NCBI GenBank assembly: GCA_001799715.1
Contig: MGTZ01000007.1
Coordinates: 1 to 59,962, forward strand
DNA length: 59,962 nt
Direction of reading: 5' to 3'
Source: Elusimicrobia bacterium GWB2_63_16
GTDB taxonomy: Bacteria > Elusimicrobiota > Elusimicrobia > Elusimicrobiales > UBA9959
The notes under the pieces were generated by a model. That model was not told the DNA's origin. It saw only the letters and a program-made list of their open reading frames with translations, and ran no database searches. The position numbers were made by a program, and so were the translations under genes. Shown one piece after another: positions 53,425 through 59,962 of this stretch. Position 1 is the first letter of the stretch. Each line of letters begins with the position of its first letter.

Positions 53425-53921
53425 GAAAACTGCCGCTCCTGCTGCTGCTCGCCCTCGCGGCCTGCGACTCCGCCGGCCGCGGCGAAGCCGCGCCCGGAGT
53501 CAGCCTGCTGGAGAACTTCCGCATGGCGGAGAGCGGCGCCGGCGCCGCCCGCTGGCGCCTGGAGGCCGACAAGGGCCGCATGGACGAGAAGAACGGCCTG
53601 ATCGCTTTCACCTCCCCCCGCATCCGCTTTTACGAAGCCGGCAAGCCCACCTCGGAGATCTCCTCCAGGGCCGGTTCGCTGAAGATGCACGACAAGTCGG
53701 CCGTGCTTACCGACGAGGTGGTGGTAAATTCGCTGAAGGACGGCATGCGGCTGGTCACCACCCGGCTTTTCTACAGCGCCGCCCGCGGCAAGATCTGGAC
53801 CGACGAGCCGCTGACCATCTACAAGGGCCGCACGGTAATAAAGGGCCGCGGCTTTACCGCCAACCCCGACCTCTCCGCCATAGAGATACAACGCCAGGAG
53901 ACGAGGATGTCCGGACAATGA
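53421..53921 (+). CDS. lptC: LPS export protein LptC (lipoprotein form)
   Basis: The 166-residue protein starts with TTG (TTGA overlap with the kdsD stop) and has a lipobox-like LALAAC near residue 14. LptC/OstA-type strands follow: RWRLEADKGRMDEKNGLIAFTSPRIRFYEAG, then AVLTDEVVVNSLKDGMRLVTTRLFY and TIYKGRTVIKGRGFTANPDLS. LptC links the LptBFG transporter to LptA. E. coli LptC has a transmembrane anchor instead of a lipid anchor, so this is a variant. Position before lptA-lptB confirms the call. Confidence 0.9.
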   Translation: MRKLPLLLLLALAACDSAGRGEAAPGVSLLENFRMAESGAGAARWRLEADKGRMDEKNGLIAFTSPRIRFYEAGKPTSEISSRAGSLKMHDKSAVLTDEVVVNSLKDGMRLVTTRLFYSAARGKIWTDEPLTIYKGRTVIKGRGFTANPDLSAIEIQRQETRMSGQ

Positions 53922-54622
53922 GTTCTTTACGCCTGATCCTTCTGCTGGCGCTGGCCGCCGGACCGGCCGCGGCCGCCGAGGATTTCCTGCGCGGCTCGGT
54001 GGTCAAGAGCGACAAGTGGACCATGGACCGCGCCAACGAGCGGGAGATCTTCGACGGCAACGTTTCCTTCCGCAATCCGCGCTACACGCTGAAGGCCGAC
54101 CGCGCCCTCTACGCGAGGCCGGGCCAGGCCTGGACGATGAACGGTTCGGTCTACATGCTGCGCACCTTCGACGACAAGTCCCGCGTGGAAGTGAATTGCG
54201 ACAACGCCTATTACCTCGAGACCCTGGAGGAGGCCACGCTGGGCCGCGGGGCGCTGCCGGTGAGGATGAAATATACCGGCCCCGACGGCAGGGTGCTCAA
54301 CGGCAGGGCCGACCGGACGCTGGCCGAGAACCAGAAGGGCCTGATGACCTTCGACGGCGCCTTCCTGCTTTCCACGGAGAACCTGGACATGTACGCGCAG
54401 CGGGGCCTCTACGACAACGCCGAGGGCACCTTCACCATGCTGGATTCCACCCCGGTGGCCGTAGGCACCCGCCAGCCGTACGATTTCGCGATAGCCGCCG
54501 AGCGAATAAAGTTCTTCAAGGATAGCCGCGATATAAAGTTCTATAATAGGGTTTCCGGCTGGGTCAAAGACGCGGAGCAGATCCCAGGCCAGCCGGAAGC
54601 CGCAGAGGCCGCCCGCCCATGA
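53918..54622 (+). CDS. lptA: LPS transport periplasmic protein LptA (OstA-like)
   Basis: The 234-residue protein has a signal peptide (MSSLRLILLLALAAGPAAAA) and repeated OstA-type beta-jellyroll strands: DGNVSFRNPRYTLKADRALYA, MNGSVYMLRTFDDKSRVEVNCDNAYYL, VLNGRADRTLAENQKGLMTFDGAFL. It bridges LPS across the periplasm between LptC and LptD. It overlaps both lptC and lptB by 4 nt. Confidence 0.9.
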   Translation: MSSLRLILLLALAAGPAAAAEDFLRGSVVKSDKWTMDRANEREIFDGNVSFRNPRYTLKADRALYARPGQAWTMNGSVYMLRTFDDKSRVEVNCDNAYYLETLEEATLGRGALPVRMKYTGPDGRVLNGRADRTLAENQKGLMTFDGAFLLSTENLDMYAQRGLYDNAEGTFTMLDSTPVAVGTRQPYDFAIAAERIKFFKDSRDIKFYNRVSGWVKDAEQIPGQPEAAEAARP

Positions 54623-55338
54623 AACTCGAATGCACCCTGCTTGAAAAGTCCTTCAGCCGCCGCAAGGTGGTCAACGGCATCTCGCTGCACATCAACTCCG
54701 GCGAGGTCTGCGGCCTGCTGGGCCCCAACGGCGCCGGCAAGACCACCACCTTCCACATGCTCGTGGGCTTCCTGGAGCCCGACGGCGGCCAGGTGTTCAT
54801 GGACGGCCGCGACGCCACGAAGGAGCCGATGTTCCAGCGCGCCCGCGGCGGCATAGGCTACCTGGCGCAGGAGCCCACCGTTTTTCGCGGCCTGACCGTG
54901 GAGCAGAACCTGGAGGCCATCCTGGAGCGCACCACCCCCGACCGCGCGGCCATGAAGGCCCGCGTGGAATCCCTGCTGGGCGAATTCGGCCTGCTGCGGC
55001 TCAAGGACCAGAAAGCCTGGACCCTCTCCGGCGGCGAGAAGCGCCGGCTCGAGGTTGCCCGCGTGATGATCAACGACCCCAAGATCATCCTGCTCGACGA
55101 GCCTTTCGTCGGCATAGACCCCATCACCGTCAGCGACCTCAAGAAGATCATCCTGCACCTCAAGGACAAGGGCATCGGCGTGCTCATCACCGACCACAAC
55201 GTGCGCGAGACCCTCTCCATCACCGACCGCTCCTACCTCATCTACAACGGCCAGATCCTCATAGACGGCGACGCCAACACGCTCCTCAACGACCCCAAAG
55301 CCCGCGAGTTCTACCTCGGCTGGGACTTCAAACTGTAA
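54619..55338 (+). CDS. lptB: LPS export ABC transporter ATPase LptB
   Basis: The 239-residue ABC ATPase has Walker A GPNGAGKTTTFHML near residue 35, Q-loop YLAQEPTVFRGLTVEQNL, the LptB-type signature LSGGEKRRLEVARVMINDP near 137, Walker B IILLDEPFVGIDPITV near 155, and ITDHNVRETLSITDR. It powers LPS extraction through LptFG, whose genes are not in this window. It is the last gene of the 47.9-55.3 kb operon. Confidence 0.97.
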   Translation: MKLECTLLEKSFSRRKVVNGISLHINSGEVCGLLGPNGAGKTTTFHMLVGFLEPDGGQVFMDGRDATKEPMFQRARGGIGYLAQEPTVFRGLTVEQNLEAILERTTPDRAAMKARVESLLGEFGLLRLKDQKAWTLSGGEKRRLEVARVMINDPKIILLDEPFVGIDPITVSDLKKIILHLKDKGIGVLITDHNVRETLSITDRSYLIYNGQILIDGDANTLLNDPKAREFYLGWDFKL

Positions 55339-55344
55339 TCCATA

Positions 55345-55384
55345 AATAAAAGACCCCGACGCGCCGCAAAAAGCGGAGTCGGGG
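55345..55384 (-). terminator. Probable terminator for minus-strand transcription
   Basis: A stem CCCCGAC (55354-55360)/GTCGGGG (55378-55384) with a partly paired interior is followed on the minus strand by TCTTTTATTTATG. It has no T tract on the plus strand, so it fits transcripts coming from the TPR gene side rather than lptB. Confidence 0.6.
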
Positions 55385-55398
55385 AAGCATAAAACCCG

Positions 55399-55528
55399 CG
55401 TGCGCCGGGGGTACGCCTTCTACGGGTACGCTCGGCCACACCGTGGCCTCGCTCTTTCGCTACGGCTCGGCGCTACGCAAGCCTCGCCTACGCGAGGCCC
55501 CTCCGAAGGCATACCCCCGGCACACACG
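55399..55528 (-). repeat. Palindromic intergenic element E
   Basis: This 130-bp element has near-perfect arms (55399-55420 with 55505-55528; one G-T type difference and a 2-nt bulge). Its interior contains GGCCACACCGTGGCC (55434-55448) and a 20-nt stretch at 55466-55485 that matches 10562-10583 of element A in reverse complement except for one extra base in A. Its arms carry GGGTACGCCTTC, also found in the small palindrome at 18691-18720. It lies in the 463-bp gap between convergent lptB and TPR genes. Confidence 0.8.
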
Positions 55529-55618
55529 AGGCGAGTTTTACACGAACCAAAATATGCCCGTGCCATCCCTCCGTTTTCTTTCATGGGATTGGCTGTTTCC
55601 GTAATGTAACTAGCGGAG

Positions 55619-55764
55619 ACCGCAGGGATGGGGGCTGAAAAAGCCTGTAGGAGGCCCGAGCTTGCATAGCGCGAGGGCCGAGACGGGCAGCCGCGAGCAC
55701 GGTGTGCGGGTGGAGCGCAGCGACACCGCAGTGACGGCGGTTTTTCGGACCCCGTCCCTGCGGT
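55619..55764 (+). repeat. Palindromic intergenic element D
   Basis: This 146-bp element has outer arms ACCGCAGGGA (55619-55628) and TCCCTGCGGT (55755-55764), with GGGG/CCCC and AAAAA/TTTTT just inside. Its 90-nt core (55655-55744) is identical in reverse complement to 30169-30258 of element B. It is followed by AGGCCGC and a GGCCGCTC/GAGCGGCC hairpin (55767-55788) close to the stop of the TPR gene. No gene is seen in 55339-55801. Confidence 0.85.
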
Positions 55765-55801
55765 AGGCCGCTCGAAGTTGAGCGGCCATACGCAGTCAGC
55801 T

Positions 55802-56851
55802 TTAGGTGAAGGTTTCCAGGTGGGTGTGGAGGTGGTGGCGGCGGATGTGCTTCATGGCCGCGGCGTGCTGGGCCTCGGCCCTGGCGGTCTGGCCGGTGAG
55901 GTAGTAGAGGTTCGCGAGCGAGAGGAGCGTCAGGGCTTCGCCGCGCGGCTCGGAACGGCCTTTGAACAGGCCGGCGGCCTTGCGGTAATGCTCGAGCGCC
56001 GTGCCGAAGTCGCCGTTGCGCTTCTTGATCTCGCCCATGCCCCATTCGACGAAGCCCAGGTCGGCCCAGTCGGAGAGGCCGGAGTAGAGCTTATGCGCGC
56101 GCTCGTAACCGGCATAAGCCTCTTCGAGCCTGCCCATCTGCCGCAGCACATTGGAAGTGCCGCATTCGGCGTAGGCCTTGGCGAAAGTGTCGTCGGTCCC
56201 GGAGAAAAGCCGGCGGGCCCGCACGTAGCAGTCGAGCGCTCGGCCCATGAAGCCGGCCACCCGCAGTATGCCGCCCAGGCCGAACAGGGCATAGCCGGCT
56301 GCGGCCTCGTCCTTGTCTTTATTGGCCGAGGAGAGCGACTCCTCGAAAGCGTTGATTCCTTCTCCGTAACGCCCCTGCAAACGGTACAGCCCGCCCAGGG
56401 CCCACAGCGCGAAAGCCGCGCCGGCCAGGTCGCCGGCCTTCTTATACGCCTTATGCTGGCGCTCCAGCAGGGCGGCCGCTTCGGCCAACCGGCCCACCAG
56501 CCGCAGGGCCAGCGCCCATTCCAGCTCGGCGTCGGGGCGGCACATATCCAGCCGCTTGGCCAGCGCCAGCGCGCCCTTGGCGGCCGCCAGGGCCTCGCCC
56601 TCCCTGCCCAGCGCCCGGGCGCAGCGCGCCTCGCCCAGCAGGGTTTCCAGCAGAAGTTCCTCGTCGCTCCTGGCCGCCTTGCGGGTCAGGGCGTATTGTT
56701 CCAGCGCACGGCCGAACAGGCCGAGACCGCGCAGGGCCTCGCCCTTAAGGAACAGCCAGCGCCCTTTTCCGGCGCCCGGCTTGATCTTGTTCAGCGCGGC
56801 CAAAGCTTTGGCGAATTCACCGTCATCGAGCAATTTTTCTATTTTTTCCAT
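55802..56851 (-). CDS. Tetratricopeptide-repeat protein
   Basis: The 349-residue cytosolic protein has about eight TPR units, with canonical W/L-G-Y-A-F-A-P spacing, for example KAGDLAGAAFALWALGGLYRLQGRYGEGINAFEESL and DLGFVEWGMGEIKKRNGDFGTALEHYRKA. TPRs mediate protein binding; no partner or enzymatic domain is visible. The ATG at 56851 (MEKIEKLLDDGEF) is preferred because the TPR region starts there, overlapping the glycosylase stop by 13 nt. It is the last gene of a five-gene minus-strand operon. Confidence 0.85.
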   Translation of the reverse strand: MEKIEKLLDDGEFAKALAALNKIKPGAGKGRWLFLKGEALRGLGLFGRALEQYALTRKAARSDEELLLETLLGEARCARALGREGEALAAAKGALALAKRLDMCRPDAELEWALALRLVGRLAEAAALLERQHKAYKKAGDLAGAAFALWALGGLYRLQGRYGEGINAFEESLSSANKDKDEAAAGYALFGLGGILRVAGFMGRALDCYVRARRLFSGTDDTFAKAYAECGTSNVLRQMGRLEEAYAGYERAHKLYSGLSDWADLGFVEWGMGEIKKRNGDFGTALEHYRKAAGLFKGRSEPRGEALTLLSLANLYYLTGQTARAEAQHAAAMKHIRRHHLHTHLETFT

Positions 56852-57633
56852 ATGATCTTCTTTTCGCAGCCCCGCCCCAGGGGGCAGGGACCGCAGAGAG
56901 GTTTTGACTTCCGGCAGAAATCCTTGCACAGCTTCACCAGAAGAGCGTGATACTCATTATACACTTTCTCGTCGGGCTTCAGAGCGCGCCCGAACAGCGC
57001 CTGCCAGCCGCCGTACGATAAACCTCGCCCCAGCCCGTATCTTTCCCCCACCCGCCGCGTATAGGCGTCTATCACGAAAGAAGCCTTGCCCGCCGCGTAC
57101 AGGACCATCGAATCCGCCGTCTCCGGTCCCACGCCGTCGTACGACAGGAGCTCGGCGCGCAGGGCGGCGGCGGGCGCGGCGGCGAACCAGGCCGGCAGGC
57201 CCTCAGGGTGCTCGGCCAGGACGCGCCGGCAGAATCCGCGCAGCCGCCCGGCCTTCTGGTTATAGTAACCGCTGCTCCGTACTGCCCGCCTCAGCACAGG
57301 CAACGGGCAGGCGGCCATCGACTCCGCGGTCAGCAGCCCGGCGGCGCGCAGCGCCAGCAGGGCCTTTTCGACGTTGGTCCAGGCCGTATTCTGGGTGAGT
57401 ATGGCCCCGACGCAGATCTCGAAAGCTCCGGCCGGCCCGCGGGGGCCATAGGAGCCGGGAGCGTAAACGGGCGCGGCCCCGCCCGGAGGCGTGACCGGCC
57501 ACCAGCCCTGCCGGCCGAAAGCCTTGTACAGCCGGGAATAGATCCCCCTTATTCTTTGGGAAGCAGCCGCTTTATCTCGAGGAGCAGGTCCTCGAGATTG
57601 TAGGGCTTTTTCATGAAGTTGCGCGCGCCGCAT
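56839..57633 (-). CDS. Endonuclease III-superfamily DNA glycosylase (MagIII-like, HhH-GPD)
   Basis: The protein shows the HhH-GPD fold: AILTQNTAWTNVEKAL near residue 78, and the hairpin LLSYDGVGPETADSMVLYA at 163-180. The catalytic Asp follows in FVIDAYTRRV (D189), and a C-x6-C-x2-C-x5-C iron-sulfur motif ends the protein (CRKSKPLCGPCPLGRGC). The lyase lysine of EndoIII (GxGxKTA) is Glu here, as in alkylbase glycosylases of the MagIII type, so a monofunctional base excision role is likely. The start is uncertain: the ATG at 57633 lies 85 nt inside the response regulator gene, and similarity begins near residue 28. Confidence 0.82.
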   Translation of the reverse strand: MRRAQLHEKALQSRGPAPRDKAAASQRIRGIYSRLYKAFGRQGWWPVTPPGGAAPVYAPGSYGPRGPAGAFEICVGAILTQNTAWTNVEKALLALRAAGLLTAESMAACPLPVLRRAVRSSGYYNQKAGRLRGFCRRVLAEHPEGLPAWFAAAPAAALRAELLSYDGVGPETADSMVLYAAGKASFVIDAYTRRVGERYGLGRGLSYGGWQALFGRALKPDEKVYNEYHALLVKLCKDFCRKSKPLCGPCPLGRGCEKKIIWKK

Positions 57634-57923
57634 TGTTTAGCCTTCTCTATGCTCTCGGAGGTGTCGAGCGTGGAAATGATCAGCACCGGCGTGTGGCGGG
57701 TCAGGCTGTCGCGCATGAGCGCGTTGCAGACCTCGTAGCCGTTGAGCTTGGGCAGCAGCAGGTCCAGCAGGATCAGGTCCGGCTTCTCCCGGCGCGCGAG
57801 CGCCAGGCCGGAGACCCCGTCGCCGGCGTGCAGCACGGTGTAGCCCTCCGAGGCCAGCACTTCCTTGAGCACGGTAGAGGCGGCCTTGCTGTCCTCTATC
57901 ATCACTATTTTGCGGGACGTCAT
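57549..57923 (-). CDS. Stand-alone response regulator receiver domain (CheY-like)
   Basis: The 124-residue receiver domain has an acidic pair in IVMIEDSKAAS, the phospho-acceptor Asp in LILLDLLLPKLNGYEV, Thr/Ser in LIISTLDT and the conserved Lys in FMKKPY. There is no output domain, so it signals by protein contact. The start at 57923 overlaps the carbonic anhydrase stop (ATGA) and has a GGGGG site; the frame is open further upstream without support. No histidine kinase is nearby. Confidence 0.93.
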   Translation of the reverse strand: MTSRKIVMIEDSKAASTVLKEVLASEGYTVLHAGDGVSGLALARREKPDLILLDLLLPKLNGYEVCNALMRDSLTRHTPVLIISTLDTSESIEKAKQCGARNFMKKPYNLEDLLLEIKRLLPKE

Positions 57924-58426
57924 TTCGCCCCCTTGTAATGGCCGGCCAGTTCTATATAGTCCTGCTCGGACCGCTCCAGGCCGCGGCATTCCTCGTCGGT
58001 AAGCTGCCGCTTCACCTTGCCGGGCGCGCCCATCACCATGCTGCGCGGCGGTATCTTGGAGCCGGGCGTCACCACGGCGCCGGCGGCCACCAGGGAATAT
58101 TCCCCGATCTCGCAGTCCATCACCACCGCGCCCATACCTATCAGGCAGCGCTGGCCCACTACCGAGCCGTGTATGATGGCCGAATGGCCCACCGTCACGC
58201 CCTCGCCGACCAGCACCGGCTTGTCGCGGTTCGGGTGCAGCACGGCCAGGTCCTGTATATTGGAGCCTTTTCCAATCTCTATCCTGTCCACGTCGCCGCG
58301 GATGACGGCGCCGGGCCAGACGGAGACGCCGTCGGCGATCTTCACCCGGCCAATTACGGCGGCCGAAGGGTGCACCCAGGCCCCGCCGGAGATCTCGGGA
58401 ACGCTGTGCATGAATTTCTCTGTCAT
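57920..58426 (-). CDS. Gamma-carbonic anhydrase-family protein
   Basis: The 168-residue left-handed beta-helix protein has hexapeptide repeats (VIGRVKIADGVSVWPGAVIRGDVDRIEIG...). The zinc-ligand histidines of the family are in AVLHPNRD and VGHSAIIHGSVVG, followed by GMGAVVMD and a C-terminal MVMGAPGKVKRQLTDEE. Members hydrate CO2 or bind it without clear activity. Its start overlaps the UPF0104 gene by 4 nt. Confidence 0.93.
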   Translation of the reverse strand: MTEKFMHSVPEISGGAWVHPSAAVIGRVKIADGVSVWPGAVIRGDVDRIEIGKGSNIQDLAVLHPNRDKPVLVGEGVTVGHSAIIHGSVVGQRCLIGMGAVVMDCEIGEYSLVAAGAVVTPGSKIPPRSMVMGAPGKVKRQLTDEECRGLERSEQDYIELAGHYKGAK

Positions 58427-59481
58427 TTATGCCCCTTCCCGTGGCGGGAATGCTCGCCGGTATGCGGCGGTTCGGAGGCGTGCAGCCCCCAGTAGATGAA
58501 GACGCTGGCGAAAGCCGGCAGCAGGTAATAGAAGAGGCGGAACAGCAGGCTCGCCGTCAGCGCCTGCGCCACCGGCACGCCCATGCCGGAGAAGGCCGCC
58601 GTCATGGCCGCTTCCATGGCGCCCAGGCCGCCCGGCAGGATCGGGATTATCGTCATCAGCATGCCGAAAGCGAAGCCGGCTATCAGCGTGGTGGCGCCCA
58701 GCGACACGCCCACGGCCTTGAAGGCGAAATACAGGATCAGGATATTGCTGACCCAGTCGCAGAAGACGTAGGCCACCACCTTGGGCAGCTCGAACTTGCG
58801 GCCGTGTATGGTGCGGATGCCCTCGTCCAGCTGGCCTTCGAACTTCACGAAATTCTCGTGCGGGATCTCCTTCTTCGAGAAGAAGTAGATCACGTGGTTG
58901 ACCGCCACGAACATCCGGCGGGCCCAGGCGGCGCGCAGCTCGTGGTGGAAGAACAGCAGCGTCAGGCCGAAAGCGAAGCCCAGCACGGCCGCGACGCCGA
59001 TAAGCGCCTCCACCATGCTCTTGTTGAAATCCGGGGTGTTCAGGAACTGCAGCAGCGCGCCTTCCACCACGATCAGCGCCAGCGCCAGGTAGATCAGCAC
59101 GGTGATGACCACGGAGGAGGTGACGCTGGCCCCGTAAGGCACGCGGCGCTTACCCAACAGGTGGGCGCGCGTGGCGAAGCCGCTGATGCCGCCCGAGGAG
59201 ACGAAATAGTTGACGGTCGTGGACACGAAGGCTATGCCCGCCACCTCCAGGAAGGGCAGTCGGATGCCGAGTATCCGCAGCACCTCCCACAGAGTGAGGC
59301 CCATGAAGGTGTAACTGGAAACCGCGAACAGGAAGGACAGCGTCAGCCAGAGCGGGCTGGCATTGCGTATGGTTTCCGCCATAGCCCCCAGGTTGGGATA
59401 GATCAGCCAGGTCAGGATGCCCAAAGACAGCGCTACCGGAGCGTAGACGACCAGTTTTTTGCGGAAGGAGGCTTGCTTCAT
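58423..59481 (-). CDS. UPF0104/lysylphosphatidylglycerol synthase-like membrane protein
   Basis: The 352-residue polytopic protein has about eight transmembrane helices. Family signatures are VSSGGISGFATRAHLLGKRRVPYGAS near residue 93 and the IIPILPGGLGAMEAAMTAAF motif near 285, with LLFRLFYYLLP near the C-terminus and a His-rich tail (HTGEHSRHGKGHK). The family includes the flippase part of MprF and AglD-like proteins, so lipid or glycolipid translocation is plausible but unproven. It is the first gene of the minus-strand operon, divergent from nadB. Confidence 0.87.
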   Translation of the reverse strand: MKQASFRKKLVVYAPVALSLGILTWLIYPNLGAMAETIRNASPLWLTLSFLFAVSSYTFMGLTLWEVLRILGIRLPFLEVAGIAFVSTTVNYFVSSGGISGFATRAHLLGKRRVPYGASVTSSVVITVLIYLALALIVVEGALLQFLNTPDFNKSMVEALIGVAAVLGFAFGLTLLFFHHELRAAWARRMFVAVNHVIYFFSKKEIPHENFVKFEGQLDEGIRTIHGRKFELPKVVAYVFCDWVSNILILYFAFKAVGVSLGATTLIAGFAFGMLMTIIPILPGGLGAMEAAMTAAFSGMGVPVAQALTASLLFRLFYYLLPAFASVFIYWGLHASEPPHTGEHSRHGKGHK

Positions 59482-59501
59482 AATGTGATAAAATTAGTCT
59501 A

Positions 59502-59507
59502 TATAAT
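59502..59507 (+). promoter_or_regulatory. Likely -10 element for nadB
   Basis: TATAAT lies 39 nt before the nadB ATG in the divergent gap. The -35 is not clear. Confidence 0.4.
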
Positions 59508-59546
59508 TATGGCGGTCAGGAAAAGACTTTCCCCCCGCCCCGACCT

Positions 59547-59962
59547 ATGGCAGCACTCAAATTCGATTTCATCGTAGTCGGCAGCGGCGCCGCCGGCCTG
59601 CTGGCCGCCCATAAGCTGGCCGCGGCCGGCCGCGTGGCCGTGCTGACCAAGCGCACCCCCGAGGTCTCCAACAGCGACCTGGCGCAGGGCGGCATAGCCG
59701 CCGTAACCGGCCCGGACGACGATTTTCCCCTGCACATAAAGGACACGCTGCGCACCGGCGCCGGCCTTTCGGACCCGCGGGTGGTGGACCTGACCATAAG
59801 AGAAGCCCCGGAGCGCATCAGGGAACTGGTCGCGCTGGGCACGCGCTTCTCGGAGAAACGAGGCGTCTTCGAACTGGGCCTGGAAGGCGGCCACAGCCGC
59901 CGCCGCGTGCTGCACGCCGCAGATTCCACCGGCCACGAGATGGAGCGCGCGCTCCTGCAGGC
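59547..59962 (+). CDS. nadB: L-aspartate oxidase NadB, 3' truncated
   Basis: The frame runs off the right edge; about 138 codons are visible. They begin FDFIVVGSGAAGLLAAHKLA (FAD-binding GxGxxG) and continue VAVLTKRTPEVSNSDLAQGGIAAV, HIKDTLRTGAGLSDPRVV and GGHSRRRVLHAADSTGHEM, all typical of NadB. The enzyme oxidises aspartate to iminoaspartate in de novo NAD synthesis. There is no Shine-Dalgarno before the ATG at 59547; an ATG at 59509 is in another frame and leads to a short ORF. Confidence 0.93.
   Translation, partial: MAALKFDFIVVGSGAAGLLAAHKLAAAGRVAVLTKRTPEVSNSDLAQGGIAAVTGPDDDFPLHIKDTLRTGAGLSDPRVVDLTIREAPERIRELVALGTRFSEKRGVFELGLEGGHSRRRVLHAADSTGHEMERALLQ

Noticed and set aside
55345-55384. 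Hairpin after lptB as terminator of the LPS operon
   Set aside because: On the plus strand the stem is followed by AAGCAT without a T tract; the T tract is on the minus strand.
55581-56045. Open frame on the minus strand through element D into the TPR gene
   Set aside because: It is out of frame with the TPR gene, and its end is encoded by the repeat element.

Overview
The window is a compact, high-GC bacterial chromosome segment with short intergenic gaps, many 1-8 nt start/stop overlaps and genes on both strands. It comes from a diderm with LPS: it carries Kdo synthesis (kdsB, kdsA, kdsD-type), heptose activation (hldA, gmhB), lpxK, waaA/kdtA, two GT9 heptosyltransferase-like genes and lptC-lptA-lptB. 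A PorV/PorQ-like barrel, secreted proteins with FlgD-like or type-A C-terminal sorting domains, and DUF4254 and FecR proteins would suit a deeply branching phylum such as Elusimicrobiota. That placement is inference only; no rRNA gene is present.

Layout. 1-5.1 kb: the end of an SPFH/paraslipin gene, then an RND pump with its outer-membrane channel (minus strand). 5.1-7.5 kb: a degenerate M20 peptidase relative and peptidase T. 7.5-9.2 kb: a phosphate transporter with its DUF47 partner. 9.2-11.7 kb: a BaiN-type flavoprotein and class II aldolase. 11.8-13.7 kb: a PPC-domain protein, Era and a membrane protein. 13.7-16.2 kb: an AmrS-like radical SAM enzyme, a lipid kinase and an unknown protein. 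16.3-24.5 kb: envelope genes (FecR, two lipoproteins, PorV-like barrel, large secreted metallopeptidase, HEAT protein). 24.7 kb: tRNA-Arg(TCG). 25-36.2 kb: a long plus-strand run of yebC, ruvC-ruvA-ruvB, spoIID-like, queA, tgt, yajC-secD-secF, an unknown gene and waaA. 36.2-40.7 kb: a two-gene minus-strand surface-protein operon. 40.8-55.3 kb: an almost unbroken plus-strand envelope/LPS region ending in lptB. 55.8-59.5 kb: a minus-strand operon (UPF0104 membrane protein, gamma-carbonic anhydrase, response regulator, HhH-GPD glycosylase, TPR protein). The 5' part of nadB closes the window.

The most unusual signal is not a gene. Between genes lie at least five, probably six, long palindromic elements of about 100-200 bp (10523-10647, 24585-24762, 30150-30318, 43656-43851, 55399-55528, 55619-55764). 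They share an internal core around a GGCCACGGTGTGGCC-like hairpin, and two of them share 90 identical nucleotides in opposite orientations 25 kb apart. Their outermost arms differ in sequence from copy to copy yet stay self-complementary within each copy. In two copies the flanks would rejoin as perfect 20-22 bp palindromes, and one copy sits on the 3' end of the tRNA gene and repeats 20 nt of it. This looks like a small non-autonomous repeat family tied to palindromic or hairpin-forming sites. No transposase or integrase for it is visible here.
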